A stretch of DNA of 64,000 nucleotides, taken from NCBI RefSeq assembly GCF_003402535.2, contig NZ_AP025173.1, positions 124,001 to 188,000 on the forward strand. The letters run 5' to 3'. The notes beneath the pieces are model-generated. The model saw only the letters and a list, made by a program, of their open reading frames with translations, was not told the origin of the DNA and searched no databases. Made by a program: the position numbers and the translations under genes. This DNA comes from Cupriavidus sp. P-10 (GTDB lineage: Bacteria > Pseudomonadota > Gammaproteobacteria > Burkholderiales > Burkholderiaceae). This document shows positions 1 through 9,123 of the stretch, piece after piece. How positions within the stretch are numbered: position 1 is the stretch's first letter; each line of letters begins with the position of its first letter.

Positions 1-41
1 GGCAGAGCGGCAAGCATGCAAGTCAATATCAGGAGACGACA

Positions 42-1007
42 ATGAGAAGTATTTTGAGAGCGCTAGTGGCCACAAGCTTTGGTCTTGCCGCCACGCTGGC
101 TCTCGGCCAGAGCTACCCCAACAAGCCCGTCAGAATCGTTGTGCCGTACCCCGCTGGTGGAACAGTGGACGCTGTTACGCGGGTTGTTGCGCAACGCCTA
201 AGCGAAAACCTCGGCCAGCAATTTATTGTCGATAACCGGCCCGGAGCCAGCGGAACGCTGGGCAGCAAGTTGGTAGCGACCTCGGCGCCAGACGGTTACA
301 CCCTACTTGTGCAGGCATCGACCTTCGTGGCCACGCCGATGCTGATGAGCGCAACGACCTATGACATCGAAAAGGACTTCACGGCGATCACACAACTGGG
401 TAGCGTCCCAATGCTCGTGACGGCGCATCCCAGTGTTCCAGCAAAGGACCTCAAGGAGTTCATGGCCGCCATCCGCAAGGAGCCCGGGAAGTACACCTTT
501 GGAACTTCAGCAGTCGGCTCGGCTAGCCACCTGGCCGAAGAAGCGATCAAGCACGACGGGAAGCTCCAGTTCGAGATCATCCCCTACAAGGGTACGGCTC
601 CGGCGTTGACGGAAGTCATGGGCGGCCACATCAATGCCATGGTGGATGCCTTGCCATCGACGCTGCCCCATGTGAAGAGTGGAAAGCTGAAGCCGCTTGC
701 AGTCACTAGTGCGAAGCGCATTGCCGCGTTGCCGAACGTTCCGACGGTTGCAGAGTCGGGATTGACCGGCTTCGAGATGGTTTCCTGGTACGGCTTGTGG
801 GGACCTGCGAGAATGCCCGCCGAACTGACTCAACGCATTCGGAATGAAGTCGCGAAGGCATTGGCTTCGGAAAAAGCGGTCAAGGTATTGGGCGAGTATG
901 GATTCAGCGCCACGACGTCCCAGCCGGCGGACTTCACCGCATACATTAGGCAGGAGAAGGCCAGATTCAGCACCCTGATCAGGGAGGCAAATATCAAGCT
1001 CGACTGA
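42..1007 (+). CDS. Bug-family periplasmic solute receptor (TctC-like)
   Basis: A 321-residue extracytoplasmic binding protein of the tripartite tricarboxylate transporter receptor (Bug) family. These bind carboxylates or similar small organic acids in the periplasm. A signal peptide is evident: a short basic start (MRSILR), then a hydrophobic stretch to about residue 22, with probable cleavage near ALG/QSYP. The family hallmark YPNKPVRIVVPYPAGG follows directly, then VDNRPGASGTLG and a C-terminal half with the usual SGLTGFEM..WYGLWGP region. Length is typical. An AGGAG ribosome site ends 6 bases before the ATG. No TctA/TctB membrane genes are adjacent, which is normal for the many orphan Bug receptors in Burkholderiales. 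The ligand cannot be read from sequence. Confidence 0.93.
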   Translation: MRSILRALVATSFGLAATLALGQSYPNKPVRIVVPYPAGGTVDAVTRVVAQRLSENLGQQFIVDNRPGASGTLGSKLVATSAPDGYTLLVQASTFVATPMLMSATTYDIEKDFTAITQLGSVPMLVTAHPSVPAKDLKEFMAAIRKEPGKYTFGTSAVGSASHLAEEAIKHDGKLQFEIIPYKGTAPALTEVMGGHINAMVDALPSTLPHVKSGKLKPLAVTSAKRIAALPNVPTVAESGLTGFEMVSWYGLWGPARMPAELTQRIRNEVAKALASEKAVKVLGEYGFSATTSQPADFTAYIRQEKARFSTLIREANIKLD

Positions 1008-1027
1008 GCGGCATTTGGAGAGCCACG

Positions 1028-1399
1028 ATGAGCACATATACCGCACGCGACCGGGCCAGCACGGTGGAACACATCCATGGTCGCGGTGCCGGCACGCTTG
1101 AGTTGGACTACGAGACCGCATGGCAGGACGCGATCGAACTGGAGCAACTCGGCCGTCAATACGGTGTCGACGTGTAGTATCGCGCCGTCGAGCATGTCTC
1201 CGTGGCATCCCCCGAAGCATTGGTGCACGGCCTGCGCATGGAGAAGCCCACATTCAGGCAGCGCTACCTCTACTGCAGGTTCGACATGGCCGCGCTGTCT
1301 GAGGATACGCTGCGCAATCTGGAGGAGCTTGCCATTGAACACGGCGACTACCTCATGGCCGGTCACCTCTTTACGGAGGAAACGCTGACCTGGGTGTGA
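1028..1399 (+). pseudogene. Conserved small protein, disrupted by an in-frame TAG (paralogue of 11675-12049)
   Basis: The frame from ATG 1028 to TGA 1399 encodes about 123 residues but is cut by TAG at 1175-1177. It aligns along its length with the intact gene at 11675-12049: LDYETAWQDAIELEQLG matches LNYESGWQDAIELGRRG, and KPTFRQRYLYCRF matches KLTFRQRNLYCQF; GDYLMAGHL matches GDYILAGHL. The intact copy has CAG (Gln) exactly where this copy has TAG, so one C-to-T change explains the stop. The family is unknown to me. Readthrough or re-initiation at GTG 1202 is possible but unsupported. Confidence 0.75.
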
Positions 1400-1521
1400 G
1401 CGGCCGGATTCACATGCCGGTCCTCGGCCGCCGCAGGAATTCCCCTTTGAGCAGGATCGGTGACTGCAATACCACGGTCATTGGACATTGAGCTCGCGTT
1501 CGCGGATGACCGAGAGGGGTC

Positions 1522-3207
1522 GAGGCTGTGTGAAAACGTCTCGATCACCTAGACTGAGTCAACGCATTCAGACTGGGGGATCGGATGAAGCGATTCATAG
1601 AGGGAGAAGACCGCAAGCAAGCTACCCTGCTTCCAGAATGCCTCGATGATTTCATCGCCGAGGACAACCCCACCAGGATCATCGACGCGTTTGTTGAAGA
1701 ACTGGATCTCGAGTCGCTCGGGTTCGAAGGTACCAATCCCTCGACTACAGGTCGCCCTTCATATCATCCTGCTGTCCTGTTAAAGATATACATCTATGGT
1801 TACCTCAACCGGGTCCACTCCAGCCGCCGTCTGGAACGCGAATGCCAACGCAATATAGAACTGATGTGGCTTACCGGTCGACTGGCGCCGGACTTCAAGA
1901 CGATTGCAGACTTTCGGCGGGATAACGGCACGGGCATTCGCAATGTCTGCCGTCGCTTCGTTGTACTGTGCCGAGATCTTAAGTTGTTCTCACAGGCCCT
2001 GGTCGCCATCGACGGCAGCAAGTTCAAGGCAGTCAATACTCGGGACCGCAATTTCACCGCTGGCAAGGTCGACAAGCGCCAGCAGCAAATTGAGGAAAGC
2101 ATCCAGCGGTATCTGAGCGCGCTGGAGACTGCGGATCGCACGCAGCCTGCGGAGGTAGAACTCAAGACAACTCGACTGCGCGAGAAGATTGTGCAACTGC
2201 GTCAACAGATGCATAGCCTTGACCAGATAAAGGAAGAGCTCAAGACGCTGCCAGATGGTCAGATCTCGATGACCGATCCTGATGCGCGCTCGATGGCGAC
2301 AAGTGGCAAGGGCTCTGGAATGGTCGGCTACAACGTACAGATGGCCGTAGATGCCAAGCATCATCTGATCGTTGCTCATGAGGTCACCAATATCGGCAAT
2401 GATCGGGCGCAACTCAGCTCGATGGCTCGAGCTGCTCGCGATGCGATGGGTAAGACCAGGCTTAAAGCCATAGCTGATCGTGGCTACTTCAGTGCGCAGG
2501 AGATCAAAGCATGCGCGGATACGGGCATTGCTGCCATCTTGCCCAAGCCAGCAAGGTCCAGCGCGAAGGTAGGTGGTCGATTCGTTCGGGCGGACTTCAT
2601 CTACATTGCCCGAGACGATGAATATCAATGTCCCGCCGGAGAACGTGCGATATACCGCTTCACCAGAGAAGAACACGGACTGCAGCTACGCCGCTATTGG
2701 AGTAGTGCATGTCCTCAGTGCACGATGCGGTCGCAATGCACGCCGAGTCCGTACCGGCGCATCTCCAGATGGGAGCATGAGGAAGTGCTGGAGGCCGTCC
2801 AGCGCCGGCTCGACAAGATGCCGGATGCAATGACGGTTCGCAGGCGAACCGTCGAGCATGTCTTCGGAACCTTCAAACATTGGATGGGCTACACGCACTT
2901 CTTGACGCGCACGCTGCCGAATGTAGGAACTGAAATGAGCCTGCATGTTCTGGCGTACAACCTGAAGCGCGTCCTTCGAATTCTCGGGTTCTCGAAAACA
3001 ATGAAGGCCATGCGCCTGGTGGGTGCGTAAGCACCCATTTGCGCGCAAAAGATGGGGCTGAAGATCGCTCTCAGGGGCCCCATTAGCGCTGTTCCCACCC
3101 GTTTCGACGCCGCCGACGACCGGATTGGCCGAAAATTCGATAAGGCAGGCTACGCCCCGGAGGGGGCGCGCATTGGTGCGATTCGAGAGACGTTTCCACA
3201 CGGCCTC
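1522..3207 (+). mobile_element. Complete IS1182-family insertion sequence
   Basis: A 1686-bp element bounded by imperfect terminal inverted repeats. The left end is at 1522-1544 (GAGGCTGTGTGAAAACGTCT...). The right end is at 3183-3207 and reads GAGGCCGTGTGGAAACGTCT on the opposite strand. The tetranucleotide GGTC occurs immediately outside both ends (1518-1521 and 3208-3211), consistent with a 4-bp target duplication. One transposase gene fills the interior. The element looks complete and potentially active. Confidence 0.88.
1585..3030 (+). CDS. IS1182-family transposase
   Basis: A 481-residue DDE transposase. The N-terminal DUF772-type region (about residues 30-120) contains the typical GRPSYHPAVLLKIYIYGYLNR stretch and a conserved RRLERECQRNIELMWL segment. 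The catalytic core shows the first Asp in VAIDGSKF (about residue 143), a second in AIADRGYF and a C-terminal Glu in RRTVEHVFGTFKHWMG. A four-cysteine cluster (CPAGE..C..C..C) near residue 350-400 is usual for the family. The reading frame is full length and starts just inside the left inverted repeat. Confidence 0.93.
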   Translation: MKRFIEGEDRKQATLLPECLDDFIAEDNPTRIIDAFVEELDLESLGFEGTNPSTTGRPSYHPAVLLKIYIYGYLNRVHSSRRLERECQRNIELMWLTGRLAPDFKTIADFRRDNGTGIRNVCRRFVVLCRDLKLFSQALVAIDGSKFKAVNTRDRNFTAGKVDKRQQQIEESIQRYLSALETADRTQPAEVELKTTRLREKIVQLRQQMHSLDQIKEELKTLPDGQISMTDPDARSMATSGKGSGMVGYNVQMAVDAKHHLIVAHEVTNIGNDRAQLSSMARAARDAMGKTRLKAIADRGYFSAQEIKACADTGIAAILPKPARSSAKVGGRFVRADFIYIARDDEYQCPAGERAIYRFTREEHGLQLRRYWSSACPQCTMRSQCTPSPYRRISRWEHEEVLEAVQRRLDKMPDAMTVRRRTVEHVFGTFKHWMGYTHFLTRTLPNVGTEMSLHVLAYNLKRVLRILGFSKTMKAMRLVGA

Positions 3208-3365
3208 GGTCGATCAGAGACGATCGCCTTCCCAACTCTGCCTGAGAGTAGGAGCAGCCGCTGAGTTGAACTGGCGTCAATCCTTCGAGTACCGCAGCGA
3301 AGTTGGCGCGCCGGCCGCACCGCTGGCCATAGGCCCACAAAGGATTCAACCTCAGAACGAAAGGG

Positions 3366-3975
3366 TTAGGGAAAAGAGTTAGCCGCCCTAAGTGGTTGAT
3401 TGGAACAAAAATTTTTCCACCTAACTGTTAGCAACGTTCCCAAAGCGTTGTATGTACCGGGTTTCTGTCGCTCCATCGCGGGCGTCCACCCCGGCATCCT
3501 GCATTGATAGCGCATCGGGATCACAACTCGCTGGCCATCCTGCACCACCATCACGGGCGCGTAGTGGCCCGGGAAAATACGCGAGTCTCGATCCAGCAAA
3601 TCAGTTCGCTGCAGGTCTGCTAGATTGCGCTGCGCCCTCGCGATCTTGTCAGTCGCGACGCGTTGATCGTTTTCCGCCTTCTTTGTCGGCTTGCCTGCCA
3701 ATGCGCGCTCGGCGGCAGTCAGCCGTGTCTTCTGCTGGAACAGCTCCGTCTCCAAGGCTATCGCCTGATCTTTGTCACCCGCCGCAACAAGGTCGGCGAC
3801 AGCGCGCTCCTTGTCGTTCGTGGCAGACGGCACGCATTGCTTTAGGCAGTTTGGACCAGCCGCCGTCTCTGCGCTTCTCCCAGAAGAGTTCGACAAAATG
3901 CTCAAAACTGTCAGAGGCCCCGAATTCCCGAACGTACTTTCGATAGCTGGCGTGAATCTGCGCGGAATAGCACAT
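3366..3975 (-). pseudogene. SRAP (YedK-like) protein, frameshifted and truncated
   Basis: The frame from ATG 3975 begins MCYSAQIHASYRKYVREFGA, with the Cys2 that SRAP-domain proteins use to cross-link abasic sites after Met removal. It runs through LFWEKRRDGGWSKLPKAMRA. Near 3830 the homology moves to another frame (ERAVADLVAAGDKDQAIALETELFQQKTRL...). It then continues through FPGHYAPVMVVQDGQRVVIPMRYQCRMPGW to GTYNA, where it ends abruptly (GTLLTVRWKNF...). The conserved C-terminal half with the catalytic Glu/His region is missing. The gene is therefore both frameshifted and 3'-truncated. SRAP proteins act in DNA damage tolerance, a theme shared with ligD/ku next door. Confidence 0.7.
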
Positions 3976-4340
3976 CGCTGTCACCGTGGCGTTGTGGCTA
4001 AAGAAGCCATTCTAGTGGCGGCGGCCTGACCCTGCAGGGGCACGCCCTTAACGGGTGAGCATGCCGGTTGCAAGGCAGGCCTTCCGGGTGGACGTGTAAG
4101 ACGCTGCCTTCTACAGGGCATTGAGATAGCGGCCTAGACTGCAGAAATATGGCAACCCGAGGAGCCGACATGTCAAACGTTTATGTAGTGCCACGCGGCG
4201 ACCGACGGAAGGTTGAGGTAGGTGCCGCATAGTTAACTTATGTTGGGACGCAGCGATTGGCTCCGGGACGATGCTGGCATAAAGACAGAGGGGCCAAGCG
4301 GATCGTCCACGGAAGGGAGCGATCCGGATGCGAAACGCCT
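3976..4340. other. Intergenic stretch with a possible small-ORF remnant at 4170-4232
   Basis: About 365 bases between the SRAP remnant and ligD. A 20-codon frame (ATG 4170, TAG 4230-4232) reads MSNVYVVPRGDRRKVEV, which resembles the start of short DUF2188-type proteins but stops early. It may be a decayed gene. No clear promoter was identified for the ligD operon, which must start in or before this stretch. Confidence 0.3.
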
Positions 4341-6863
4341 ATGGCAACGACACCAGGGATGTCAAAGGTTAGAGCGCGCACCGCGGAGCGGTTGCCCGAC
4401 CTCGACCGCTATCAGAAGAAGCGCAACTTCAGCGTCACCCCAGAGCCGGCGGGAACACGAAAACGGCGCAAGAATGCCGAACAGTTGCGTTTCGTGATCC
4501 AGAAGCATTGGGCGCGGCGGCTGCACTACGATTTCAGGCTCGAACTCGATGGCGTGCTGCTCAGCTGGGCGGTGCCCAAGGGGCCTTGCTACGATCCCAG
4601 CGAAAAGCGTATCGCGGTCCATGTGGAGGACCACCCGCTCGACTATATCAACTTCGAGGGTGAAATCCCGGCTAAACAGTATGGCGCCGGCTCGGTGATC
4701 GTCTGGGATCGTGGCACGTGGGAGCCAATCGGCGATCCGCGTGAAGGTATGGCCGCAGGCAAGTTGCTCTTTGAACTTTACGGAGAAAAGTTGGCCGGCC
4801 GTTGGGAACTGGTACGCATCGCCAAGCCCGGCGACAGCTCAGAGCAGTGGTTCCTCTTCAAGAAGCGAGATGCCTGGGCGCGACCGCTGGCAGAGTTTGA
4901 CGTGTTGGCAGCTTTCCCGGATAGCGTCATCAAAAAACCGCTGGGTGCGCTGACCCAAGCGTCGACGGGCTCTACTGAAATGGCGTCCGATACCGCCATC
5001 GTGAACGCCCCGCTCGTCCCCTTGCCGGCAAAGCTCGGGCCGCAGCTCGCCACCCCGGCACCCGCACTTCCGACTGGTACCGGGTGGGTCATCGAAACAA
5101 AGTTCGATGGCTACAGAATCTTGGCCAGAATCGAGGATGCCCGAGTAGCGCTCTTTACTCGTAATGGCCATGACTGGACGCGCAAGCTGGGATCCCTGGC
5201 GGCAGAGATCGAGACGCTAGACATCTCGGAAGGCTGGCTGGATGGCGAGATCGTCGTGCTTCGCGATGGCATGCCGGATTTCAATGCCTTGCAGAACGCA
5301 ATCGATGGGCATCGCAACGACGCAATCGTCTTCTTCGGCTTCGACCTACCCTTCTGGGAAGGCCGGGATTTGCGCAATGTGCCCCTGACCCAGCGGCGCG
5401 CGAAGCTGGCGGAGCTTGTCGGAGATCGCTCCGAACGGGTGCGCTTTAGCGAGGCCTTCGATGCTTCCCCAGTGCAGATCTTCCAGGCGGCGTGCCAGCT
5501 CGGTCTCGAAGGCTTGATGTTCAAGCGGGCCGACGCCTCCTATGTTTCCGCACGCACCCAGACCTGGCTGAAGGCCAAATGCAAACTGCGCCAGGAGTTT
5601 GTGATTGGCGGGTTTTCGGACCGCAGTGGTGCAACAGCCGAGGTAGGCAAGCTATTGCTTGGCGTATATGCGGATGGAGAACTCCGTTACGTCGGCGGCG
5701 TTGGAACCGGCTGGGACAGCGCGACGGCAACAGAACTCAGAAGACGCTTGACCACCTTGGAAACTGAGCGAAGTCCCTTTTCGACGGAGGCGCGTTCCAG
5801 CCGGCGATGGGGCGGAGGCCGGGAAGGCGTTGTACGTTGGGTGAAACCGACCCTCGTTGCAGAAGTCGAGTTTTCCGAGTGGACCCCTGAAGGCCAGGTA
5901 CGCCAAGCCTCGTTCAAGGGCCTGCGCGCCGATCATCCGGCTAAGTCGACCCGGCGAGAGGCGATCCAGACTGCCGTGACGCCGCACGGCGTCAGCGCTA
6001 TCAAGGTCTCCAATCCGGACCGTGTCATCGACAAATCCACAGGCATCACGAAGGTCGAGCTGGTTCGCTACTACGCGAGCGTGGCGGAGCGGATGCTGCC
6101 CCACCTCAAGGATCGGCCGCTATCCTTGGTGCGCGCGCCGGAGGGCATCGATGCCCCGACCTTCTTTCAGAAGCACGCGGAAACGGCGATGCCTGGCCTC
6201 ACCGAGCAGCTCCCGTCCCTTTGGCCCGGCCATGCCGCATTACTCACTGCTGATTCGGCAGACGCAATCGTCGCCGCTGCCCAGATGAATGTGCTTGAGT
6301 TTCATACGTGGAATTCGACGGCCCACCACATAGATCGTCCGGATCGAGTCATTTTCGACCTCGATCCTGGCGAAGGGATTGCATGGGAGACGATGATCGA
6401 GGCCGCCATGCTGGTGCACACGCTGCTGGATGAGCTGGGGCTGCAGTCCTGGTTGAAAACGAGCGGCGGCAAGGGGCTGCACGTCGTCGTGCCATTGGCG
6501 CCGCAGCGTTCCTACGACGAAGTGAAGGCGTTTTCGCGTGCCGCCGTCAAACACTTGGCGGCCACTCTGCCCCAGCGCTTCACCGCCCGCTCTGGGGCGG
6601 CTAACCGCAAGGGGCGGATTTTTGTGGATTATCTGCGCAATGGCTTCTCCCAGACCACCGCAGCCGCGTTCTCGGCGCGAGCGCGGCCAGGACTCGGTGT
6701 CTCCATGCCGGTGTTCTGGGAGCAGCTTACCAAGCTGAAAAGTGGCGCACAGTGGACTATCCGCGATGCCCGCGAATACCTCAGTTTCCAAGTGGCGGAT
6801 CCCTGGCAGTCTTACTGGGAGGCACCCCAAAATTTGACCGCAGCCATCGAACGATTAAGCTAA
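4341..6863 (+). CDS. ligD: Multifunctional ATP-dependent DNA ligase D (NHEJ)
   Basis: An 840-residue three-domain LigD that works with Ku in bacterial non-homologous end joining. Order: 3'-phosphoesterase domain with HWARRLHYDFRLELDG and HVEDHPLDY; ligase domain with the adenylation motif ETKFDGYR (Lys about residue 254), EGLMFKR and WLKAKC; C-terminal primase-polymerase domain with AIKVSNPDRV and the metal-binding IFDLDPGEG. This PE-LIG-POL order is that of Pseudomonas-type LigD. The frame is open upstream to 4257. I chose ATG 4341 because family homology starts at PDLDRYQKKRNF; ATG 4359 is also possible and neither has a strong Shine-Dalgarno. The ku gene follows after 31 bases. Confidence 0.93.
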   Translation: MATTPGMSKVRARTAERLPDLDRYQKKRNFSVTPEPAGTRKRRKNAEQLRFVIQKHWARRLHYDFRLELDGVLLSWAVPKGPCYDPSEKRIAVHVEDHPLDYINFEGEIPAKQYGAGSVIVWDRGTWEPIGDPREGMAAGKLLFELYGEKLAGRWELVRIAKPGDSSEQWFLFKKRDAWARPLAEFDVLAAFPDSVIKKPLGALTQASTGSTEMASDTAIVNAPLVPLPAKLGPQLATPAPALPTGTGWVIETKFDGYRILARIEDARVALFTRNGHDWTRKLGSLAAEIETLDISEGWLDGEIVVLRDGMPDFNALQNAIDGHRNDAIVFFGFDLPFWEGRDLRNVPLTQRRAKLAELVGDRSERVRFSEAFDASPVQIFQAACQLGLEGLMFKRADASYVSARTQTWLKAKCKLRQEFVIGGFSDRSGATAEVGKLLLGVYADGELRYVGGVGTGWDSATATELRRRLTTLETERSPFSTEARSSRRWGGGREGVVRWVKPTLVAEVEFSEWTPEGQVRQASFKGLRADHPAKSTRREAIQTAVTPHGVSAIKVSNPDRVIDKSTGITKVELVRYYASVAERMLPHLKDRPLSLVRAPEGIDAPTFFQKHAETAMPGLTEQLPSLWPGHAALLTADSADAIVAAAQMNVLEFHTWNSTAHHIDRPDRVIFDLDPGEGIAWETMIEAAMLVHTLLDELGLQSWLKTSGGKGLHVVVPLAPQRSYDEVKAFSRAAVKHLAATLPQRFTARSGAANRKGRIFVDYLRNGFSQTTAAAFSARARPGLGVSMPVFWEQLTKLKSGAQWTIRDAREYLSFQVADPWQSYWEAPQNLTAAIERLS

Positions 6864-6894
6864 ATGCTGGCGCATCTGCGCTGTGGAGTATCCA

Positions 6895-7785
6895 ATGCCT
6901 GCACGATCCCTCGCCTCTTTGTCGCTGTCTTTCGGCCTGGTGTCCATCCCCGTCAAACTCTACACCGCCACCGAGACAAGCTCTGCTGTGCGCTTCAACT
7001 TACTGAGCAAAGAAGGCGCACGGCTGAAACAACAGTACGTTTCCGAGCAGACCCAAAAGGTTGTCGACCGTGCAGACATGGTGAAGGGCTACGAGTTTGA
7101 GAAAGACCGCTTCGTGACGTTCTCCCCCGATGAACTCAAAGCCTTGGAAGAGAGTGCCAGCCACATGGTCGATATCGTTGCGTTCATTCCCGAGCGCAGC
7201 GTGGATCCGCTGTATTTCGACAAGGCGTACTTCATCGCTCCAGATAAGCGCGGCGGTAAGCCTTACAGCCTTTTACGCGAAGCCATGTCGAAGACCGGTC
7301 GCTGTGCCATTGCGAAGTGGGCCTCGAAAGGCAAATCGCATATCGTGCAGATCCGACCGGTCGAGGGCGGCCTGGTGTTCCAGCAACTGTTGTTCGCGGA
7401 TGAAGTGCGCAACATCGCCGAACTGCATATCGAGGAAGTGGCAGTCTCAGATGCGGAGCTAAAGCTGGCGATCCAGCTGATCGAGCAAGCCTCGGAAGAC
7501 CAATACGATCCGGCCCAGTACAAGGACGAGGAGAAAGTCAGGATTCTCGCCGCCATCGACGCAAAGATCGCCGGCAAGCAGATCGTATCGCCCGAACCAG
7601 TTGAAGTCACCGCCGGCGGGCAGGTCATCGATCTGATGGATGCACTTCGCGCGAGTCTGTCCAAGAAAGGGCTGCCCGCGACAAAAGCCAAAGCCGCCGA
7701 GCCATCAACTCGCAGAGCCGGTAAGCGGGGCACAGCGCCTTCCGAGCCGACACCGATCCGACGCACCACTAAGAAGTCGGCATGA
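6895..7785 (+). CDS. ku: Ku DNA-end-binding protein
   Basis: A 296-residue bacterial Ku homodimer protein. It binds double-strand ends and recruits LigD. The start MPARSLASLSLSFGLVSIPVKLY is the family signature, followed by the beta-barrel core (PDELKALE, DPLYFDKAYFIAPDK, FQQLLFADEVRN). A lysine-rich low-complexity tail after about residue 255 is typical of proteobacterial Ku and contributes to DNA sliding or LigD contact. ATG 6895 is preceded by GGAG at 6885-6888; an upstream in-frame GTG (6883) overlaps that site and is unlikely. The stop overlaps the start of the next gene (ATGA at 7782-7785), so the two are translationally coupled. Confidence 0.94.
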   Translation: MPARSLASLSLSFGLVSIPVKLYTATETSSAVRFNLLSKEGARLKQQYVSEQTQKVVDRADMVKGYEFEKDRFVTFSPDELKALEESASHMVDIVAFIPERSVDPLYFDKAYFIAPDKRGGKPYSLLREAMSKTGRCAIAKWASKGKSHIVQIRPVEGGLVFQQLLFADEVRNIAELHIEEVAVSDAELKLAIQLIEQASEDQYDPAQYKDEEKVRILAAIDAKIAGKQIVSPEPVEVTAGGQVIDLMDALRASLSKKGLPATKAKAAEPSTRRAGKRGTAPSEPTPIRRTTKKSA

Positions 7786-8597
7786 GCCACGGCGAAGGGT
7801 TGACCAGGCGCGAGCTGGAGACGCGCCTGGGCGCTTCGCGCCGGCTGATCTCCAGCCTGGTAGCCGCCGGGCTGGTCACGCCTGCACGAGGCCCACGCGG
7901 CCAGTACGTCTTCTCCTTTCGGGACGTGGTTCTGATTCGTACCGCCGAATCCCTGCACAGGTCGAGCGTTGCGCCTGCACGGATTCTGCGGGCGCTGCGT
8001 CGTCTCGAACGGCTCACACCGAACCGACACCTATCGGCCCTGCGAATCTCCGCAAGCAGCGGCAACGTATCGGCATGGGACCGGCACGGCGCGTGGCTGG
8101 TTGAGAGCGGCCAACGGCTGATCGAGTTCGGGCCGGATGAAGCCGATGTGCGAGTCGTTGATTTAACGCGAATGCGTGCCAACGAACCGACCGCCGAGGA
8201 ATCCTTTGCGCAAGCCTATGCACTTGAACCTGTCGACGCCAATGCGGCTGAAGCGGCCTACCGACGCGCCTTAGAGATCTCGCCAGGAATGCTGAACGCC
8301 TACCTGAACCTTGGGTGCATGCTGGCAGACCAACAACGATTCGACGAAGCCATCATGCTCTATGAGGGGGCGTTGTCCGTCCTTCCGAACGCGCCGCAAT
8401 TGCATTTCAACCTGGGGGTTGCACGCGAGGATGTCGGCGCCCCGCAGTCAGCTCTGGCAGCGTACGAGCGATGCATCGAACTTGCACCGGACGACGCCGA
8501 TGCCCACTACAACGCAGCGCGTTTGCATCAGGAACTGGGCCACTTCCAGAAGGCGCTGCGACACTTCAACGCATTCCGGAGGCTCGACCGTCCATAA
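7782..8597 (+). CDS. MerR-type HTH protein fused to TPR repeats
   Basis: A 271-residue protein. Residues about 5-70 form a MerR-like winged HTH (LTRRELETRLGASRRLISSLVAAGLVTPARGPRGQYVFSFRDVVLIR). Residues about 145-265 hold at least three tetratricopeptide repeats (AYLNLGCMLADQQRFDEAIMLYEGAL, LHFNLGVAREDVGAPQSALAAYERCI, AHYNAARLHQELGHFQKALRHF). The start overlaps the ku stop by 4 bases, so it belongs to the ligD-ku operon. The architecture suggests a DNA-binding regulator or scaffold that takes protein partners through the TPRs. A role in NHEJ is inferred from position only. Confidence 0.85.
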   Translation: MSHGEGLTRRELETRLGASRRLISSLVAAGLVTPARGPRGQYVFSFRDVVLIRTAESLHRSSVAPARILRALRRLERLTPNRHLSALRISASSGNVSAWDRHGAWLVESGQRLIEFGPDEADVRVVDLTRMRANEPTAEESFAQAYALEPVDANAAEAAYRRALEISPGMLNAYLNLGCMLADQQRFDEAIMLYEGALSVLPNAPQLHFNLGVAREDVGAPQSALAAYERCIELAPDDADAHYNAARLHQELGHFQKALRHFNAFRRLDRP

Positions 8598-8828
8598 AGC
8601 CAAGCCGCGGCATTATTCGGCGACCAACCTGATGCGTCGCCCCAAGAGGGCCGCATAAGGCACGTATCGAAAGAGGCTCAATTGATCACTTCCACGTGCA
8701 AAAGTGATGACCGCTCCATTCTAGTAAGACGCGGGAGCCTTCTGCTGAAAAAAGCGCGTTAAATTCGGACTAATTCAGACTTAAGCGTTTCTTGCGACGT
8801 CATATCATGCCTGGGTAGTCCTGCTACC

Positions 8829-8865
8829 GCCCGCTTCGCCGCCCTGGTGACGCGGGCTCTTTTTT
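8829..8865 (+). terminator. Rho-independent terminator
   Basis: GCCCGC (8829-8834) pairs with GCGGGC (8852-8857) and is followed by TCTTTTTT. It lies 230 bases downstream of the MerR-TPR gene on the same strand and probably ends the ligD-ku transcript. Confidence 0.6.
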
Positions 8866-8939
8866 GGGTAAAGCGAGCCCGTGCGCAACAGTGGGCAGGC
8901 CGATTGCCTGGTGCGGGGCGACTGGGCGATACTGGGCGC

Positions 8940-9016
8940 GGGAAACTCCACAAGTTTCCCGATTTCTTCATGGACGTTCTGCGGCTCTCTGCTACCGGTC
9001 GAGAGCCGTCTTTTTT
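8940..9016 (+). terminator. Hairpin followed by a second Rho-independent terminator
   Basis: GGGAAACT/AGTTTCCC forms a tight hairpin at 8940-8960. After it, CGGCTCTC (8982-8989) pairs with GAGAGCCG (9001-9008) followed by TCTTTTTT. Because a terminator already stands at 8829-8865, this second one may end an independent short RNA starting near 8870. Confidence 0.5.
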
Positions 9017-9123
9017 CGGTCATCGCCCGATTTGACCGCGTGTGTTGCGCGGTCCGCCGCGGGGTGGCCATTCCCATGACGAGTTGCCTGCCCCGACCCG
9101 CTCACATTGGCGTTGCAAACAGC

